A DNA stretch of 64,000 nucleotides from Sandaracinomonas limnophila. GTDB lineage: Bacteria > Bacteroidota > Bacteroidia > Cytophagales > Spirosomataceae. How positions within the stretch are numbered: position 1 is the stretch's first letter; every line of letters begins with the position of its first letter. The DNA lies in the NCBI RefSeq assembly GCF_004005965.1, contig NZ_SACY01000003.1, positions 186,001 through 250,000 on the forward strand, written 5' to 3'. Under the pieces are notes generated by a model, which saw nothing but the letters and a program-made list of their open reading frames with translations, was not told the DNA's origin and did no database searches. The position numbers and the translations under genes were made by a program. This document shows, piece by piece, positions 44,393 to 52,878 of this stretch.

Positions 44393-47230
44393 TTATTTAG
44401 CCTCAATACTAGATATCTGAACTACAATTTGTTGCTCACCAGCGTTTGGATTTACCGCTACAAAATATAAATCATGCATTCCGGAAGTAGCCTGAATTGC
44501 TACATTTTGTGCACTTGGTCCAAATCTTCTTGGAGGACCCGCTTGTGCTGGGGCTGCTGGTGCACCTTGTGCCGGAGCTGCTGGCGCAGCATTAGCAACA
44601 CCTGTTCCTAATGGTGCTCCTTTTTGATTTGGATTCGCCACTGGTGCTGGTCCAAATCCTCCTGCATTGGATACTTCTATCATTGTTGTTTTTCCAATTA
44701 CAGGACCATTTGGAGAATCAATTCTAATTTCAACTACACCACCTGCTGCTGAAGTTCTTGCTTGTGCAGAAGCCCCAATTTCAAATGATGAGATACCGGT
44801 TAAATCAATTGCTTTATACATCAAATAAGGATTTTTACCCACCATGTTTGTAGAACGCATAGGAGTAATTAATTGCTGAATTCCACTTGTTACATCTGCT
44901 TTTTCAACATCCATTTTTGGATTTCTCAACATAACCCACTTCTCAGTCTGAGCAGAAGGGATTTTGTTTTTACCTTTATCCATGTAAGTTGCACGAATTA
45001 CATACACACCTTTAGAATTTGTAAACTTAGCAGGAACCTTCAAATCTAAATCGCCTTTCAAAGCAATTTTATTCGAAGCTTGCGCCTCTCCTAAACTCAT
45101 TATGTATTCTACCATTAATTTAGTATCTGCCTTAGTTAAAGAAGGGTGCGCGCTCATTGCATGCTCTCCCCAAACTCCAGATCCACCTGTAATGATTTTA
45201 TTACTTAATTGTTCTACAACATTTTGACCTTTATATTTCTCTGCAACTTCTTTGTAAGCTGGCCCTACCGAGCGAACTTCTTTCAAGTGACAAGATTTAC
45301 AGTCATTTTTGTTGATCAATTTCAAACCAGCGGCAGCAAATAAATCTGAATCAGCTTTACGGTGAGATTGAGACATTTCAATTGGATCGTAGGTATCAGG
45401 AATATAATCTAAAGTTGTAGCTACAGACTCCTCTCCTATTTCTTTTCCTAAACTGCCATCTTCTTTATCAGTAACTTTTACTTGATAATTAATTTTCTTG
45501 TTTGGCATGTAGAATGTCTGGTTTGCACCTTGTAAATCTACATCTACCTGTGGAGGCTCATTACCTGCCAATAATTGAAGAGCCGCCACATTACTCAATC
45601 CTTTAGGATCTTTCACAGTCAACACTACCATGTACTTACCAGCTGTTGTCAAATTTAAGTTCGCCTTTTCACCAGTTAAACTTTTAACCAACTTCCCATC
45701 TTTTTTAACCGTCCAAGTATAAGTTAATTTATCACCATCGTAATCTTTTGAACCTTCTGCAGATAATGTTGTACTCATTGGCAAAGAACCTTGTGTTTTG
45801 CTAGCACCTGCAACTGCCACTGGCTTACGGTTTCCACCTTGGTATTCTACCTTAACAATCCTAGCATTATCGTTTCCTTTGAACCATGCAGAACCATATT
45901 CTAACACATATAAATCGCCATCTGGACTAAATTTCATATCAATTGCACTACCAAAAGAAGTATTTGGCATGAAACGCTCCATTGACTTATAATTTCCATT
46001 TTCATCTAAGGTGATCGACATAATCCAGCCACGCATAAACTCAATGGCTAACCATTTGTTCTCGTAATAGGCTGGAAATGCACGTTTTGCATTAGGAAAA
46101 TCCGAACGGTGATAAACAGGTCCACCCGTTGCACTTCTACCCGAAGCACCTACTAATGGGAATTCCTCAGACAATCCATACGGATAATAAATCATGGCAC
46201 CTTGTGCAGGAGGTAATTCTCTTAAACCTGTGTTGTTTGGAGAATCGTTAATTGGATGTGCTGCATCAAACTTTGGACCAATAGCCAATGTTTCGAAGTT
46301 CACATCGTTATATGCTTTGTTATTACCGATAAAATATGGCCACCCGAAGAAACCAGGACCTTTTGCTTGGTTAAACTCATCGTATCCTCTTGGACCTCTT
46401 TCGTTGTCTACAGAAGCATCTGGACCAACTTCTCCCCAATAGATATAACCTGTTTTCGAGTCAACACTTACTCTCCAAGGATTACGGTGTCCCATGGTGT
46501 AAATTTCAGGCTTTGTTTTTGGAGTGCCTGGAGCAAATAAGTTACCCTTTGGAATGGTATAAGAACCATCTTTTTCAGGATGGATACGTAAAATCTTTCC
46601 TCTGTAATCATTTGTATTTGCCGCACCACGTTGATCATCCCAATAAGCCTGACCTGGACGCTCATCGATTGGAGCATATCCGTCTGAATTACTGTTTGAA
46701 GTATTGTTACCAACAGTCAAGAATAAGTTTCCTGAATTATCGAAAACCATTCCACCACCTGTATGGCAACATTCTTCACGTTGAACAGGAACATTTAACA
46801 TCACTTTTTCTGAGTTAAGAACCAATTGCTCGTCTTTGTATTCCATACGAGATAACACGTGGTTAGTCTCTGTTGGATGTGCATAATACACATAAACCCA
46901 ATTGTTGGTTTTAAAGTTTGGATCAGCTACAATACCCATCAAACCCTCTTCTGCTTCACGTACCTGACCTAAACGGTTTTTGTATTTCGTATTCGTATTG
47001 ATATGTCCAACAACTTTCGTTTCCTTCGTTTCTGGATCATATTGTTTTACATCTCCTTTTCTTTCAACAAAAAGAATTTTTCCTCCTGTGATAAAAGTAA
47101 ACTCCATAGGCTCATCCAGTTTTTCAACCAAAACGGATTTAACGAAACGATTTTCGTCTGGTGCTTGGGCTAAAATAACTGATGATGTAGAAAATAATAA
47201 GGCACTGATTGCCAGTAATTTTTTCAGCAT
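44393..47230 (-). CDS. PQQ-dependent sugar dehydrogenase with PKD, cytochrome c and C-terminal binding domain
   Basis: This 945-residue protein has a signal (MLKKLLAISALLFSTSSVIL, then AQ), a glucose/sorbosone dehydrogenase propeller (~25-500: FITGGKILFVERKGDVKQYD, EEGLMGIVADPNFKTNNWVY, MGHRNPWRVSVDSKTGYIYW), a PKD domain (VAVAGASKTQGSLPMSTTLS to LQLLAGN, ~500-600), a cytochrome c domain (NKNDCKSCHLKEV, haem near 642-646) and a jelly-roll-like end (~740-945). The end carries a Pro-Ala-rich insert (APAAPAQGAPAAPAQAG). This large architecture is common in Bacteroidota. The start was set at 47230 because upstream codons lack a signal sequence. Confidence 0.9.
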   Translation of the reverse strand: MLKKLLAISALLFSTSSVILAQAPDENRFVKSVLVEKLDEPMEFTFITGGKILFVERKGDVKQYDPETKETKVVGHINTNTKYKNRLGQVREAEEGLMGIVADPNFKTNNWVYVYYAHPTETNHVLSRMEYKDEQLVLNSEKVMLNVPVQREECCHTGGGMVFDNSGNLFLTVGNNTSNSNSDGYAPIDERPGQAYWDDQRGAANTNDYRGKILRIHPEKDGSYTIPKGNLFAPGTPKTKPEIYTMGHRNPWRVSVDSKTGYIYWGEVGPDASVDNERGPRGYDEFNQAKGPGFFGWPYFIGNNKAYNDVNFETLAIGPKFDAAHPINDSPNNTGLRELPPAQGAMIYYPYGLSEEFPLVGASGRSATGGPVYHRSDFPNAKRAFPAYYENKWLAIEFMRGWIMSITLDENGNYKSMERFMPNTSFGSAIDMKFSPDGDLYVLEYGSAWFKGNDNARIVKVEYQGGNRKPVAVAGASKTQGSLPMSTTLSAEGSKDYDGDKLTYTWTVKKDGKLVKSLTGEKANLNLTTAGKYMVVLTVKDPKGLSNVAALQLLAGNEPPQVDVDLQGANQTFYMPNKKINYQVKVTDKEDGSLGKEIGEESVATTLDYIPDTYDPIEMSQSHRKADSDLFAAAGLKLINKNDCKSCHLKEVRSVGPAYKEVAEKYKGQNVVEQLSNKIITGGSGVWGEHAMSAHPSLTKADTKLMVEYIMSLGEAQASNKIALKGDLDLKVPAKFTNSKGVYVIRATYMDKGKNKIPSAQTEKWVMLRNPKMDVEKADVTSGIQQLITPMRSTNMVGKNPYLMYKAIDLTGISSFEIGASAQARTSAAGGVVEIRIDSPNGPVIGKTTMIEVSNAGGFGPAPVANPNQKGAPLGTGVANAAPAAPAQGAPAAPAQAGPPRRFGPSAQNVAIQATSGMHDLYFVAVNPNAGEQQIVVQISSIEAK

Positions 47231-47333
47231 AGTTCTAGATTTAATTGTTAATTTACAAAAATGATACAATAAGAGGAGAAATGAAAATGATTTATCCTGA
47301 AAAACTACCAATTGTCAAAATTTTGCTACGAAA

Positions 47334-47367
47334 TACAAAAAAAATAGTCCATTTGAATGGACTATTT
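47334..47367 (-). terminator. Intrinsic terminator whose stem holds the DUF3570 stop codon
   Basis: On the minus strand AAATAGTCCATT / AATGGACTATTT with a tiny loop is followed by T8. The TAG stop (47362-47364) belongs to the 5' arm. It ends the Rieske-thioredoxin-ApbE-DUF4266-DUF3570 operon. Confidence 0.92.
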
Positions 47368-48579
47368 AATTTTTATTTGCAAACTGACGCTGTGCCCAAC
47401 CATCCCATTTGACCTGTGATAATACCCATAGCGCAATTCCATCGAATTCCAATTCACCACTTTAGCTATACCACCCGGAGGTGCCATTCGAACTCCCATT
47501 CCAACAAATTCGGAAATGAAAGTCGACAAATCATAATCCGAGGTATAATACGTTTCATTGGCATCGTGCATTCCATATTTGTTAAAATACTTGGAGGCCG
47601 TTTGATTATTTACCCGGTAAAAAGGCATTACTGAAAAGAAAGGGCTAATTTTATAAGGAATTTCTAAATTGGCCGTATGAGCCACCATTCCCCAATTGTC
47701 GATATAAAAACGATAAAAACCTCTTACAACAACCTTATCACCTGCAAAATAGCTTAAACGAAGTCCAACAGGGAGTTTGATTTTTGTACTTGGTAATTTC
47801 TCAGTGGTATGATTTCCATTTGTAAAATACACCCGGTGAAATGGAGTACTTAGTAATCCTTCTTGATAACCCGGTTCAATAATCCCCATTACTTGCAAGC
47901 GCTGATTAATAACCTGAGCAATGGAAAAGGATCCAGAAAAGGTATTCCTTGGTTTGTAGGCTATACCCGCCTGATCACGATGTGCACCAGATGGATAATC
48001 AGCTGGTCGCAGTTCAGAAGGTAAAATACACATATATGTATCTAAATAGGCTGAACCTTTCAAAGCATATTCAGTATTTTTATCCTTCGACAAAAAAGTT
48101 ATTCCTCCATTAAATCCATGTGAACGATAATCATACTCAGTTGAAAATGCATAGCCTAAAGATTTAGTAGTTCGGGTAACATCGTCTTTAACCGACCAAT
48201 TGATACTTGGATAAATATGGGTATCTTCTTTAGATGCGGATGACTTTGTTAATGGATCAATATTGTCTGAAGAAGCTGATGTATATCGATCAATATTAAA
48301 ATCAACATTCAACGTATGCAAGCGATTGTATCTGTCTAATTTGGAAAATGTAATATCGAATGAATTGGCCAAATCGGTCAATTTTTCTGTTCCTATTCCT
48401 CCTGTAATGGCTGAATTATTACCATCTTGAAAATAGTAACCTGTTACAATATTTGCCTCCTCGAATTTTAATTTTCTCGATTTATAATTTGTTGTGTCGC
48501 CGTAATACGTACTTAATTGAGCTTTTCCTGCATGAAGAAAACTAGCATATAGTCCAATGGCTAAAATAACTTTTTTCAT
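47362..48579 (-). CDS. DUF3570 family outer-membrane protein
   Basis: This is a 405-residue exported protein, signal MKKVILAIGLYASFLHAGKAQ. The chain is a strand-rich barrel candidate (STYYGDTTNYKSRKLKFEEA, LHTLNVDFNIDRYTSASSDN, VKDDVTRTTKSLGYAFSTEY, FRRYDND-type tails such as VNWNSMELRYGYYHRSN). DUF3570 sits next to DUF4266 and ApbE genes in many Bacteroidota. The biochemical role is unknown. It is the last of five same-strand genes, 14 bp after DUF4266, and ends in a strong terminator. Confidence 0.85.
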   Translation of the reverse strand: MKKVILAIGLYASFLHAGKAQLSTYYGDTTNYKSRKLKFEEANIVTGYYFQDGNNSAITGGIGTEKLTDLANSFDITFSKLDRYNRLHTLNVDFNIDRYTSASSDNIDPLTKSSASKEDTHIYPSINWSVKDDVTRTTKSLGYAFSTEYDYRSHGFNGGITFLSKDKNTEYALKGSAYLDTYMCILPSELRPADYPSGAHRDQAGIAYKPRNTFSGSFSIAQVINQRLQVMGIIEPGYQEGLLSTPFHRVYFTNGNHTTEKLPSTKIKLPVGLRLSYFAGDKVVVRGFYRFYIDNWGMVAHTANLEIPYKISPFFSVMPFYRVNNQTASKYFNKYGMHDANETYYTSDYDLSTFISEFVGMGVRMAPPGGIAKVVNWNSMELRYGYYHRSNGMVGHSVSLQIKIK

Positions 48580-48593
48580 TTCTACAGGATTAA

Positions 48594-48812
48594 TTAATTA
48601 CAACCACAGCCTCCGCCACTTTTTCCCCCATTGGCTCCCGAAGCACCCTCTCGATATAGGTAAAATGCTTGTTCAAACTTTTCGCTTTTACGCGACGACA
48701 ATTCCATGTCTGAATCGTTGATTCGGCTTTTTTGGTATTCCTTTACACTGGTACATGAACTAGCTACAGCTAGCAAACCAACAAAAGCTAAACCAAACTT
48801 GATTGTTTTCAT
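48594..48812 (-). CDS. DUF4266 small lipoprotein
   Basis: This is a 72-residue lipoprotein (lipobox ASSC, Cys20). It has the DUF4266 pattern: VKEYQKSRINDSDMELSSRK, then FEQAFYLYREGASGANGG and a Gly/Cys tail (GGGCGCN). The C-terminal GGGCGCN may bind a metal or attach a cofactor. It overlaps the ApbE stop by 4 bp and precedes DUF3570. Residues 58-61 (SGAN) resemble, but do not complete, an ApbE target motif. Confidence 0.87.
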   Translation of the reverse strand: MKTIKFGLAFVGLLAVASSCTSVKEYQKSRINDSDMELSSRKSEKFEQAFYLYREGASGANGGKSGGGCGCN

Positions 48813-49753
48813 ATCTTTTCGGGTTCAAAAATCTTAGAATTTAAATTCTTAGTGGTATATAAATTATTTTGATCATCTATAATTACAGCTGCAATCCCAT
48901 TCAATTGGTTTAGCATATTCAATCCATCTTGAATTCCCATTACAGCAATTGGGGTGGTTAATGCATCCGCTAATTCTGCAAAAGGCGCCAAAACCGTTAC
49001 TGATTTTACACCTTTTACGGGATAACCGGTTTTAGGATCAATGGTATGTGAATATTTCTCTCCTTCTATCCAAACGAACTTTTCATACGTGCCTGAGGTT
49101 GCCACTGCATAATTTTTCAAAGGAATTTGGGCGATGATTTCCTCTGGAGCATCTGGATTAGCCAAAGTAATCTTCCAATCATTTCCATTTTCATCCTTCC
49201 CCCAACAACATAAATCGCCTGAAGCATTTACAATACCATTTTCAAAACCTTTAGCAATCAATAATTTTTTGGCTTGGTCTGCGGCATAACCTTTTCCTAT
49301 TCCTCCAAACCCAATTCTCATGCCTTCTTTTTTTAGAAAAACGGTCTTTTCTGCAGAATTCAACTCTATGTTTTTAAAATTTATCAATTCTACTGCCTTT
49401 TTTGCATCCTTTGGATGAGGCAATTGAGTCATTTCTCTATTAAAATTCCAAAAATCTTTGTCCAATGATCCATAACTCAAATCAAAAGCCCCTTCAGTTA
49501 AATTAGAAATTTTTTCAGCACGAACCATTAATTGGAAAAACTCCTCTAATACTTTAACGGGAGACTTACCTGCATTCAAATTAATTTGATTGGTTATACT
49601 CGATTCGCTAAAAGTGGTAAATAAGGCTTCAATTCGTTTGATTTCATTCACGGCCTCCTCTAATGCTTGATTTGCCAATTCCTCATCTTCTCCAACTACT
49701 CCTAAGATGAAGCGGTTACCCATCAAACGTTCTTTTCGCCTAAAAATTCTCAT
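48809..49753 (-). CDS. apbE: FAD:protein FMN transferase (ApbE)
   Basis: This is a 314-residue ApbE-type enzyme, which attaches FMN from FAD to Ser/Thr of target proteins outside the cytoplasm. LMGNRFILGVVGEDEELANQ near the start, the acidic EGAFDLSYGSLDK, GMRIGFGGIGKGYAADQAKK, NASGDLCCWGKDENG and YSHTIDPKTGYPVKGVKSVT are diagnostic. The N-terminus lacks a signal, unlike most exported ApbE proteins, so the start may be misplaced or the enzyme may be cytoplasmic. It overlaps its neighbours by 4 bp on both sides. Confidence 0.92.
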   Translation of the reverse strand: MRIFRRKERLMGNRFILGVVGEDEELANQALEEAVNEIKRIEALFTTFSESSITNQINLNAGKSPVKVLEEFFQLMVRAEKISNLTEGAFDLSYGSLDKDFWNFNREMTQLPHPKDAKKAVELINFKNIELNSAEKTVFLKKEGMRIGFGGIGKGYAADQAKKLLIAKGFENGIVNASGDLCCWGKDENGNDWKITLANPDAPEEIIAQIPLKNYAVATSGTYEKFVWIEGEKYSHTIDPKTGYPVKGVKSVTVLAPFAELADALTTPIAVMGIQDGLNMLNQLNGIAAVIIDDQNNLYTTKNLNSKIFEPEKI

Positions 49754-50181
49754 TTAGAGCTTTCTATTTCTTGAAGGAATTTGGAAATATTGGGTTGAAA
49801 CCCCTCCCATTTGTGAAGAACTTTTCCATCGGCATTAATCAATACCGTAAGAGGAAATTTTCCATCCTGGTTGTATTTTTCAGCCATTAAATCGTTTTTG
49901 GCCTGTTGCGATTTTTCCAATTGATTTTTTTTCAAACGAGGAAAATCTGCTCGAACCAACACCAATTTTGGGCCTGCAAAAGTTTTGAATGTTTCAGACT
50001 CAAACACCTCTTTTTTCAACTGAATACATGGTCCACACCAATCGGAACCAGAAAAATTCAATAAGATTAATTTATTTTCTGCTTTGGCAGTTTTTTGGGC
50101 TTCCGCAAAATCATTCCCCCAACCCTCGCCACCACCTAGCACCTGAAAACTAACAAACAATACCAATATAAATGCTTTCAT
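49750..50181 (-). CDS. Thioredoxin-family protein (exported)
   Basis: This is a 143-residue thioredoxin-fold protein with an N-terminal hydrophobic stretch (MKAFILVLFVSFQVL) that likely acts as a signal. The active site is SDWCGPCIQLKKEVF (Cys49-Cys52, CGPC), followed by FPLTVLINADGKVLHKWEGF with the cis-Pro. It may keep cysteines of the neighbouring Rieske or DUF4266 proteins reduced or help haem or metal maturation (inference). It overlaps ApbE by 4 bp and touches the Rieske gene (1 bp). Confidence 0.9.
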   Translation of the reverse strand: MKAFILVLFVSFQVLGGGEGWGNDFAEAQKTAKAENKLILLNFSGSDWCGPCIQLKKEVFESETFKTFAGPKLVLVRADFPRLKKNQLEKSQQAKNDLMAEKYNQDGKFPLTVLINADGKVLHKWEGFQPNISKFLQEIESSK

Positions 50182-50738
50182 TAGGCTGTAACTGATAAAA
50201 TATTTCCGTTTACTTGTGTTTTATAAACTGTCAAACTCGACCGAGCAACAGTGTTTAATGTCTGTCCATTAAGTGCAAATCTTGCACCGTGGGCAGTACA
50301 AAAATATTCTGTTTTATTTAAAATGATTTGTCTTTTAGGCTCATGCGTACACACTACTGAAGCAGCCACATAGGCTCCAGCAGTTGTTTTACCCACAACA
50401 TACATATTATTTACAATGATATACCCTCCAGCTGTTTTCAAATTACTTGCAGCAGATGAATTTAAATCTATAGAAACTAATGCATTTACAGAAGGAGTCG
50501 TTGGTGTCGTGGGTGTGGTGGGTGTGGTTGGCGTTGTAGGAGTAGTTGGAGTAGTAGAAACATTCACCGGAGAAGTTGAACTCAAATCCGAAACAGTATC
50601 TCCATTTGTATTTACTACCAATGCATTTACATTAAAATCTTCATTTTGTGTACAACTTCCTAAAACAGCCATTAATGCAGGACCAGTAAATCCAACTTTT
50701 TTCAAAAACTCATACCTGCTATACTTATCTTTTTTCAT
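50181..50738 (-). CDS. Rieske [2Fe-2S] lipoprotein with a Thr-Thr-Pro linker
   Basis: This is a 185-residue lipoprotein (lipobox LGSC, Cys29, after a Tat-like SRYEFLKKVG start). Residues 62-82 are a (TTP)7 repeat linker. The Rieske domain (about 85-185) has the two ligand pairs VVCTHEP (Cys130, His132) and FCTAHGARF (Cys147, His150) that bind a 2Fe-2S cluster. It is the first of five genes (Rieske, thioredoxin, ApbE, DUF4266, DUF3570) with a good promoter at 50758-50787. Its likely job is electron transfer at the cell envelope. A paralogue is at 62933-63355. Confidence 0.92.
   Translation of the reverse strand: MKKDKYSRYEFLKKVGFTGPALMAVLGSCTQNEDFNVNALVVNTNGDTVSDLSSTSPVNVSTTPTTPTTPTTPTTPTTPTTPSVNALVSIDLNSSAASNLKTAGGYIIVNNMYVVGKTTAGAYVAASVVCTHEPKRQIILNKTEYFCTAHGARFALNGQTLNTVARSSLTVYKTQVNGNILSVTA
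50493..50555 (-). repeat. In-frame 9-bp minisatellite coding for (Thr-Thr-Pro)n
   Basis: Seven copies of a 9-base unit encode Thr-Thr-Pro in the linker of the Rieske lipoprotein. The units differ mainly at third codon positions, so the array is old enough to have drifted or is under codon-level selection. The copy number may vary between strains. Confidence 0.85.
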
Positions 50739-50757
50739 AGGGTTAATTTCAATTCTT

Positions 50758-50787
50758 CAAAAATATACAAATTAAAGTTAAGCCAAA
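50758..50787 (-). promoter_or_regulatory. Bacteroidota-type promoter of the Rieske-ApbE-DUF3570 operon
   Basis: On the minus strand TTTG (50784-50787), an 18-base spacer and TATTTTTG (50758-50765, exact TAnnTTTG) stand 20 bp before the Rieske ATG. The spacer is one base below the usual 19. Confidence 0.6.
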
Positions 50788-50842
50788 ATACATGTTGACC
50801 AACTGAATAGAAGAATAGATGAAACTAACCAATTTGATGACT

Positions 50843-52279
50843 TTAATCTCTATAGTTAAGTGCTGGTTTTCGGTTACCAAGTAAAGATTCATATTTGAAA
50901 TCAGGTCCTCTTCTTGAATCCAGTTCCTCTTTGGCTTTTTTCAAAACTTCTGGAGATTGAAATAAATCGATTGCAGTAGAAGCAATTGTTTTTGCAGCTA
51001 CCATCATTCCCTTTTTACCAATACTCATTCCACCTGCAGCAACTGCCTGCCAACTATGAGCTGAAGTACCAGGCACCCAGGTAGCAGTACCAAGGCCAAC
51101 TGTTGGCACTGTCCAACTCACATCGGCCACATCAGTAGATCCACCACCACTTGGGTCTGGTCGGCCTAAGTAGGTTTGTTGCGTACTGTTTAAATCAACT
51201 TTTTGCATTCCAGGGGTTTGCTGAATGGTTTTTGCAAATTCCATTTCTTTGGCGTCCAATGAATAACCACCTACTTGTTTCAAATTATCACCCATTACTT
51301 TCACTAGGGCATCATTTGGTAAAACTTCATATACTCCCCCTATCAATTCCACTTCATATCGAGTACTTGTACCTAAAGTCGCCCCTTCAGCAGCCTTTTC
51401 AATACGGCTCCAAACATCTTTTACTACATCTCTTTTTGGAGAACGCACATAGTAATAAACCTCTGCAAAATCTGGCACAATATTAGGAGCCTTTCCTCCA
51501 TTTGTAATAACATAATGTATACGCGTTGAACTTGGCACATGCTCACGCATTAGGTTTGCCATGTAATTCATTGCCTCCACAGCATCCAAAGCAGAACGAC
51601 CCATCTCTGGTGATGCTGCTGCATGTGAAGCTAATCCATAAAATCTAAATTTCCCTGCTTTATTGGCTAATGAAGATGTACTAGCAACCGTATTTTCATC
51701 ATTCGGATGCCAATGCAACATCGCATCTACCCCGTTAAATAAGCCAGCACGCACCATGTATACCTTGCCAGAACCCCCTTCTTCAGCAGGACAACCATAT
51801 ACCTTTATTGTACCTTTTTGACCCGTTTCTTTCATCCACTCTTTCACGGCAATCGCAGAGGCTACAGAGGCAGTTCCAAATAAATGATGTCCACAGGCAT
51901 GTCCGCCAAGTCCTCCTACGGATTTTTTTTCAGGAATTGAGTCTTGCGACATCCCAGGTAGCGCATCATATTCAGCCATAATTCCAATGACTGGTGAACC
52001 TGATCCAAAACTTGCTACAAAGGCAGTTGGTATTTCGGCTACTCCTGATTCAACTGTGAATCCGGCATTTTTCAAGGTTTCCTGCAATAAATTTGAACTT
52101 TGTTTTTCCTTGTACCCTACCTCAGCAAAGTTCCATATCTTTTTGGAAATTTGTCCATAAAAGGCAGATTTATTGTCTAAATTTTTAAGCACTTTCGCTT
52201 TTGGCGACTGGGCATAAATTGAGCTAATTATAAAAAATAGACAAAAAGCAAATGAATTAATAAACTTCAAGTGTTTCAT
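50843..52279 (-). CDS. M20-family amidohydrolase/peptidase (AbgB-like), exported
   Basis: This is a 478-residue enzyme with a signal peptide (to ~24, IYAQ). Metal-site motifs: GIMAEYDALPG (99-109, Asp105), GGLGGHACGHHLFG (122-135, His127/131/132) and CPAEEGGSGKVYMV (163-176, Glu166/167). The spread is that of the AbgB/amidohydrolase branch, which splits p-aminobenzoyl-glutamate or N-acyl amino acids. It is a periplasmic or secreted form, since most relatives are cytoplasmic. The reading frame is long and complete. A candidate promoter overlaps the end of the CBS gene upstream. Confidence 0.9.
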   Translation of the reverse strand: MKHLKFINSFAFCLFFIISSIYAQSPKAKVLKNLDNKSAFYGQISKKIWNFAEVGYKEKQSSNLLQETLKNAGFTVESGVAEIPTAFVASFGSGSPVIGIMAEYDALPGMSQDSIPEKKSVGGLGGHACGHHLFGTASVASAIAVKEWMKETGQKGTIKVYGCPAEEGGSGKVYMVRAGLFNGVDAMLHWHPNDENTVASTSSLANKAGKFRFYGLASHAAASPEMGRSALDAVEAMNYMANLMREHVPSSTRIHYVITNGGKAPNIVPDFAEVYYYVRSPKRDVVKDVWSRIEKAAEGATLGTSTRYEVELIGGVYEVLPNDALVKVMGDNLKQVGGYSLDAKEMEFAKTIQQTPGMQKVDLNSTQQTYLGRPDPSGGGSTDVADVSWTVPTVGLGTATWVPGTSAHSWQAVAAGGMSIGKKGMMVAAKTIASTAIDLFQSPEVLKKAKEELDSRRGPDFKYESLLGNRKPALNYRD

Positions 52280-52324
52280 AATTTAGTTTAGATGAATTTA
52301 AAAAGACAATTTAACCAGATTTTT

Positions 52325-52354
52325 CAAATTTACATCTGAATATAATTTTTTAAA
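52325..52354 (-). promoter_or_regulatory. Candidate promoter of the M20 amidohydrolase gene, inside the end of the CBS gene
   Basis: On the minus strand TTTA (52351-52354), an 18-base spacer and TAAATTTG (52325-52332, exact TAnnTTTG). The -7 box overlaps the TAA stop of the CBS gene. It stands ~46 bp before the ATG at 52279. Confidence 0.45.
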
Positions 52355-52758
52355 TGTTCTATTGTTTCCAGGTGGCCTTTGATCGTAATGGTTATTAGGT
52401 CATTAATAGATACAATTTGAAGGAATATACCATTTTCCACAACGGGCAAATAACGAATATGTCGATCCGACATAATAATCATACACATTTCAACGGTCGT
52501 TTCACTGTCAATTGCAGGCAAATCAGTGGTCATAATTTCTTCAACAGAAGCGTCTATGGAGCTCTTTCCCATTAAAATCACTTTCCTAGCATAATCACGT
52601 TCAGTAAAAATGCCAAGATAAGTAGAACCATTCATAACAATTACAGAACCAATATTATGCGTTTGCATCAATTGCAAAGCCTCAATAACTTTCGCGCGAG
52701 GAGAAATACTAATCACCGGCTTGCTTTTAGAAGCTAAAATATCTTTAACCTTTTTCAT
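52330..52758 (-). CDS. CBS-domain protein (pair of CBS repeats)
   Basis: This is a 142-residue protein made of two CBS repeats: SPRAKVIEALQLMQTHNIGS with VMNGSTYLGIFTERDYARKV, then DSETTVEMCMIIMSDRHIRY and VVENGIFLQIVSINDLITIT. Such stand-alone CBS pairs bind AMP/ATP-type ligands and regulate partners. It is divergent from the MFS-fructokinase-amylosucrase operon. Its partner is not obvious. Confidence 0.88.
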   Translation of the reverse strand: MKKVKDILASKSKPVISISPRAKVIEALQLMQTHNIGSVIVMNGSTYLGIFTERDYARKVILMGKSSIDASVEEIMTTDLPAIDSETTVEMCMIIMSDRHIRYLPVVENGIFLQIVSINDLITITIKGHLETIEHLKNYIQM

Positions 52759-52855
52759 ATTAAATGAGATTTAAATGGTGAAAAATGAAATACTCATAAA
52801 TATAGTAAAAAACAGCCTATAACAGTTTGATTCCCAAAATTGAATTATTTAAATT

Positions 52856-52863
52856 TAATTTTG
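52856..52863 (+). promoter_or_regulatory. Candidate -7 box for the sucrose operon
   Basis: TAATTTTG matches TAnnTTTG exactly. A TTTG lies at 52826-52829, but its 26-base spacing is too long. Transcription from here would begin near 52870 and favours the GTG at 52879 over the TTG at 52840 as the MFS start. Confidence 0.45.
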
Positions 52864-52878
52864 AATAAAACCTTACCT

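Noticed and set aside
47231-47311. N-terminal extension of the large PQQ-type dehydrogenase
   Set aside because: The added residues precede a normal signal peptide that begins at 47230.
48594-48812. DUF4266 as a certain FMN-flavinylated protein
   Set aside because: SGAN lacks the final Thr/Ser of the ApbE target motif; kept only as a hypothesis in the findings.
50416-50775. Plus-strand ORF of Val-Gly repeats
   Set aside because: It is the antisense shadow of the (TTP)7 linker in the Rieske lipoprotein; no start context or signal.
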